Source of the DNA: Bog-473 sp035551835
Lineage (GTDB): Bacteria > Actinomycetota > Acidimicrobiia > Acidimicrobiales > RAAP-2
Reading direction: 5' to 3'
Length of the DNA: 64,000 nucleotides
Assembly (NCBI GenBank): GCA_035551835.1
Contig: DASZMN010000029.1
Coordinates: forward strand, 1 to 64,000
In this document: positions 60,733 to 64,000 of the stretch, one piece after another
Layout of the letters: each line of letters begins with the position of its first letter
Numbering within the stretch: the first letter of the stretch is position 1
Position numbers and translations under genes: made by a program
Notes under the pieces: generated by a model
Told to the model about the DNA's origin: nothing
What the model saw: only the letters and a program-made list of their open reading frames with translations
Database searches by the model: none

Positions 60733-62934
60733 CTAGCCAGCCGGTGTCGTCGTCGTCGAGGTGGTTGTCGTGGTGCTCGGCGGGATCGTGGTGGTGGACG
60801 TCGTGGTGCTGCTCGACGACGTCGAGCTCGTCGTGCTCGACGCTGGGGTCGTGGTGCTGGTTGCGGTCCCGGACGGCTCCGTGGTCGAAGTGGTCGTCGT
60901 GGTCGATGGCGATACAGGGTGGCTCACGAGCCCGAAGGGGCCGTTGTCACCCGGCCCCGGTTGCGGCGTGCTGAACGGGTTGGACGGTGTGCCGGGGTGG
61001 CTGACCCCGAGCGCAAGCACGACCAGCAACGCTGCCGCGCCCAGGCCCACGGCGCCGAGCGATCCGAATGCGATGGGACGGGCGAGAGCCGCCAGGCGTT
61101 CTCGCCGTGACTCCGTCCGCCGTCGAGCCTCGAGCTCGGGAGTGAGGTGCTCGCGCTGGTCCAACCACGACATCACCGGCGCCGACGCGTAGACCGATCC
61201 TTGCCACGACACGAGCCCGATCAACAGCCAAGTGGCGCTCGTGGTGGCCGCGAGTGCACCGGCCATGCCCCACATGACGATCGTCAACGACAGCTCCGTA
61301 CGCGCCGAGAGCACCGCCGACCACAGGCGCCGGTCACCCTCGTCCTTCGGCGTGCGCATAAAGACACCCTCACGGCGGACGAGCCCCTGAATGCATGCGA
61401 GCGCGACCGTCCACGAGAGCGACAGCCAATTGATGAAGGCCAACACGGCGCGCCCGTAGGAGATCCGGGTTCGGTTGCGCAGCGCCCAGATCGCCCGTAG
61501 CAGCCCGACGGCCAGCAGGGTGGCGGGCAGGAGGATGGTGGGCCCGACTAGCGGGCGGATGGCCACGGAAGATCCCGAGAGCAACAGGCCCGCGACCACC
61601 GCCAGGACCAGTGTGAAGGCAAGCAGGATGAGATCGTTCGTCCACTGGAGCCCACCGATCAGGTAATCGATGCGCTGCCCGAGCGTGAGCCGATTGTCGG
61701 GTTCCCTGTTCCACGGCATCAGGTCCCTCCAGTGCCGCCGGAGGATCTGCATGCCGCCGAAACACCACCTGAAGCGCTGGCTCTTCAGGGAGGAGAAGCT
61801 GAGCGGCATGATGCCACGCCCGTAACTCCGAGCGATGAAGAGGCCGGAGTATCCGGCCATGAGCAGTCGCAGCGAAGTCTCGGCGTCCTCCGTGATGCAC
61901 CATTCGTCCCATCCGCCCAACTCGACGAGTGACGCCCGCCGGAGCAGACCCATGGTCCCGGCGAAGATGATCGAGTTTCGCTCGTTGCGCGAAGGCATGG
62001 CCGACGCGAAGAAGTAGCGGTACGCGTCGTAGCAGGCCGTCAGGTAGCGGTTGCCTTCGAACTCCCTGTAGTCCTGGGGCGTCTGGACAAAGGCCAGCTC
62101 CGGGTCGATGAAATAGCCGACGGTGTCGTGCAACCAGCGAGGGTCGACCAGATAGTCGGAATCCACTACCCCGATGACTTCGGCCCTCGGGTCGACGTAG
62201 CGTTCCAGCGCCAGGTTGAGGGCGCCTGACTTGTAGCCCGGCCACGGGTCCACGTGCACGAACTTCACTCGCGGTTTCGACGCGCAGTACTCCTCGACCG
62301 GCCGCCACACCTCGGCGTCGGGGGTGTTGTTGTCGATGACCACGATTTCGAAGTCGGGGTAGTCGAGGCGGTCGGCGGCCTCAATCGCCTGAATGAGCAT
62401 GTCGGGTGGCTCGTTGTACGCCGCGATGTGGATCGAGACCTTCGGCTTGTAGGCCGCGTCGGGCCGGGGGTATTCCCGGGAGTGCCGGACCCGGCACACC
62501 ACGTCACAGGTCTCGAACGCGAAGGTGGCGGCGATCACCAGGGCAGCCAGTTCGAGCAGGAAGAGGAGGGCGGAGGCGAGCGAGCCGATGAACGAGAAGT
62601 TGCTTGCCACGGTGACATCGGCGGCGAAACCGAGATAGGCGAGCGCGGCGGCGATGAAGCTGGCGAAGAAGTACTGCCCGAGTGGATTCCACACGCCTCG
62701 TGCCGCCGCCACGGCGACCACGCAAAGGACGACGAAGGCCTCGCTCCCTTCCACCGGTGCTGCCGGCAAGCTGAACCACAGCGCGGCGAGGTATCCGGCC
62801 ACGAAGGCGCCGATCGCGCCAAGCAGGACCCCGGCAACACGCAAGGCGAAGCGGACTCGAGACCCCAAGGTGAAGAGCAGGAGGCCTGCGAGCCCCAAGT
62901 TGATGCTGCAGACGATGAAGAAGCTGAACAGCAC
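60733..62934 (-). CDS. Membrane family-2 glycosyltransferase with Ser/Thr-rich tail
   Basis: 733 aa from GTG 62934, three bases after the TreT-like stop. Four N-terminal membrane segments (about 3-22, 31-56, 64-80, 88-140), then a cytosolic GT-A domain: KVSIHIAAYNEPPDMLIQAI, Asp201 in VVIDNNTPD, DSD at 258-260, TED at 348-350 and QRFRW at 386-390. This D, DxD, TED, QxxRW set marks processive synthases such as cellulose or hyaluronan synthase. More membrane segments lie at about 430-640. The last 75 residues are Pro then a Thr/Ser tract (STTTTTSTTEPSG), a likely external stalk. Product unknown; beta-glucan or a trehalose-derived polymer are guesses. Confidence 0.85.
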   Translation of the reverse strand: MLFSFFIVCSINLGLAGLLLFTLGSRVRFALRVAGVLLGAIGAFVAGYLAALWFSLPAAPVEGSEAFVVLCVVAVAAARGVWNPLGQYFFASFIAAALAYLGFAADVTVASNFSFIGSLASALLFLLELAALVIAATFAFETCDVVCRVRHSREYPRPDAAYKPKVSIHIAAYNEPPDMLIQAIEAADRLDYPDFEIVVIDNNTPDAEVWRPVEEYCASKPRVKFVHVDPWPGYKSGALNLALERYVDPRAEVIGVVDSDYLVDPRWLHDTVGYFIDPELAFVQTPQDYREFEGNRYLTACYDAYRYFFASAMPSRNERNSIIFAGTMGLLRRASLVELGGWDEWCITEDAETSLRLLMAGYSGLFIARSYGRGIMPLSFSSLKSQRFRWCFGGMQILRRHWRDLMPWNREPDNRLTLGQRIDYLIGGLQWTNDLILLAFTLVLAVVAGLLLSGSSVAIRPLVGPTILLPATLLAVGLLRAIWALRNRTRISYGRAVLAFINWLSLSWTVALACIQGLVRREGVFMRTPKDEGDRRLWSAVLSARTELSLTIVMWGMAGALAATTSATWLLIGLVSWQGSVYASAPVMSWLDQREHLTPELEARRRTESRRERLAALARPIAFGSLGAVGLGAAALLVVLALGVSHPGTPSNPFSTPQPGPGDNGPFGLVSHPVSPSTTTTTSTTEPSGTATSTTTPASSTTSSTSSSSTTTSTTTIPPSTTTTTSTTTTPAG

Positions 62935-62937
62935 GTC

Positions 62938-64000
62938 TCAGGCGGCCATGACCGACGCGATCAACTCGAGATAACGGCTGAGGTACCGCGGAGCCAGGAA
63001 GTTGTCCACGACCGAGGCGCGGGCCGCCTCTCCGAGCGCGTCGGCGCGGCTCCGGTCGCGGACGAGGTCGGAAATGGCCACGCCGAAGGCGCAGCCGTCT
63101 TCGGGGTCGTCGACCAGCACACCGCTCACGCCGTTCGAGATCTGGTCTTGCATACCGCCGACTGCGCTCGCCACCGTCGGCCGGGCCTTCCACATCGCCT
63201 CGGCCACCGTCAGGCCAAAGCCCTCGGCGAGGCTTTTCTGCACGACCACGTCGGAGCGACGTTGCAGGGCGTTGACCACCGCGGCATTTTCCTCAGTGTC
63301 CTGCATCGGCAGGCACGCCACGTGCACCCGGGACCGTATGGACGCAGGGAGCGACGCGATGCAGTCCCAGAGCTCGTCGAGGGTGGTCGCGCCCTCGGGG
63401 TCGTCGGCGACGGCTTCGGGCGACGGGCCGGCGAGGACGAGATGAGCTCCAAGCTCCAATGGGACGCCCTCCGCGAACGAGCGCGCCACGCCGGCGTGGT
63501 CCTTGAGCGGATCCCAACGTGAGATCTGAGTGACGACGGGGGCGCCGGGTGGCAGCGGGCACTCCTCGATGACCTTGGTGGTGCGGAAGACCTGACCGCG
63601 GGACCCGTCGACGCGGGTGAAGGTCGCAGCACCGGTCCGAGGCTGTCCGCTCAGACCGGTGGCGGCGAGGATGCCGTCGACCTGATCGCGCCCCATCGCT
63701 TGGTTCTTGGGGGAGAACGCGTCGATGCAGGGCGGAATGGCGACGACACGCCCAGCTTCCAGACCGTCCCACTCGTACTGGGCCCGGCTGAACACTTGCG
63801 CGTGCGCGCGACTCGCCGCAGGAAGGAGGAAGTCCCACGCCCGTCGGCTGTGCTCGTTGGGGACGTCCGCGCCCACGTGGCAGTTCCAGATGACGTACGC
63901 GCCCAGGTCTCGCAGCTGCGGTGCCAGACCCACCACCTGCGGGTCGTGGAGGATGACGACGTCGCCCGGCTTGATCTGCTCGGCCAGCGGGACGAACTCC
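62938..64000 (-). CDS. TreT-like trehalose synthase, GT4 family (5' end outside window)
   Basis: About 353 residues of the C-terminal part are visible; the frame stays open to the right edge, where it reads PGDVVILHDPQVVGLAPQLR, a strong TreT feature. Other blocks: an AYVIWNCHVGADVPN segment, FSRAQYEWDGL, IPPCIDAFSPKNQAM, VTQISRWDPLKDHAGV (donor-binding) and VVQKSLAEGFGLTVAEAMWK with the E-x7-E motif of retaining GT4 enzymes. The family makes trehalose from NDP-glucose and glucose, or acts as trehalose phosphorylase. It is encoded directly upstream of the membrane glycosyltransferase and may supply or use its sugar. Confidence 0.8.
   Translation of the reverse strand, partial: EFVPLAEQIKPGDVVILHDPQVVGLAPQLRDLGAYVIWNCHVGADVPNEHSRRAWDFLLPAASRAHAQVFSRAQYEWDGLEAGRVVAIPPCIDAFSPKNQAMGRDQVDGILAATGLSGQPRTGAATFTRVDGSRGQVFRTTKVIEECPLPPGAPVVTQISRWDPLKDHAGVARSFAEGVPLELGAHLVLAGPSPEAVADDPEGATTLDELWDCIASLPASIRSRVHVACLPMQDTEENAAVVNALQRRSDVVVQKSLAEGFGLTVAEAMWKARPTVASAVGGMQDQISNGVSGVLVDDPEDGCAFGVAISDLVRDRSRADALGEAARASVVDNFLAPRYLSRYLELIASVMAA

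Noticed and set aside
45132..60974. Long plus-strand open frames opposite treY, glgX, treZ, glgB, malQ, treS and glgE (560-830 codons)
   Set aside because: All are antisense mirrors with Val/Arg/Gly/His-rich composition and no recognisable motif, while the minus-strand frames carry complete catalytic motifs.

Overview
The window is high-G+C DNA (typically G or C at third codon positions) and most likely comes from a member of the Actinomycetota, probably the Acidimicrobiia. The pointers are: a GlgE-type maltose-1-phosphate pathway with a TreS-maltokinase fusion; a mycothiol-dependent maleylpyruvate isomerase-like protein; many GTG starts and GTGA/ATGA stop-start overlaps; a G1 (eqolisin) peptidase; and a large secreted protein ending in 'GYWLVASDGGVF'-type repeats, which I associate with Acidimicrobiia. 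The species assignment is inference.

Layout. 1-9 kb is a loose, partly decayed region: a truncated ORF, a degenerate HxlR-like regulator, a secreted GH5 endoglycoceramidase-like enzyme divergent from a TetR regulator, an AbrB/PIN-like toxin-antitoxin pair with an inverted-repeat operator, a frameshifted TetR remnant, a TMEM175-like channel, a repeat ORF readable on both strands, a RibD/DHFR-like reductase, a luciferase-like monooxygenase and an SGNH hydrolase. 9-14 kb is a minus-strand series (DUF1214 protein, sulfotransferase, SDR, HAD phosphatase, CDF metal exporter). 14-25 kb has a 5'-truncated DUF2254 gene, a VOC protein, the G1 peptidase, a sulfatase, an aminotransferase/HpnA-like epimerase pair, the ribosomal ATPase EttA and an NRDE protein. 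25-34 kb holds an Lrp regulator coupled to a repeat-rich lipoprotein, the giant glycine-rich/Ig-like surface protein, a sphingosine-phosphate-lyase-like PLP enzyme and a SulP transporter. 34-39.6 kb is an ordinary run of small-molecule enzymes, most of them translationally coupled.

39.6-44.6 kb looks like a stress or chromatin cluster: type IB topoisomerase, four small or medium membrane proteins (DUF6328, a hydrophobic peptide, YihY/BrkB, DUF1345), a histone H1-like Lys/Ala repeat protein and a small basic SAP-like protein.

44.6-60.6 kb is the core of the window: one minus-strand operon glgE - treS/mak - malQ - glgB - treZ - glgX - treY - small acidic ORF. Each of the seven large genes overlaps the next by 1-4 bases. 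Together they form a closed cycle: TreS converts trehalose and maltose, the maltokinase domain makes maltose-1-phosphate, GlgE polymerises it to alpha-1,4-glucan, GlgB branches it, GlgX and MalQ trim and rearrange it, and TreY/TreZ turn the glucan back into trehalose. Just upstream (60.7-64 kb), on the same strand, are a membrane family-2 glycosyltransferase with a Ser/Thr-rich tail and a partial TreT-like trehalose synthase that runs off the window edge. No glgA, glgC, glgP, otsA or otsB is visible. No tRNA, rRNA, CRISPR array, prophage or intact insertion sequence was found.
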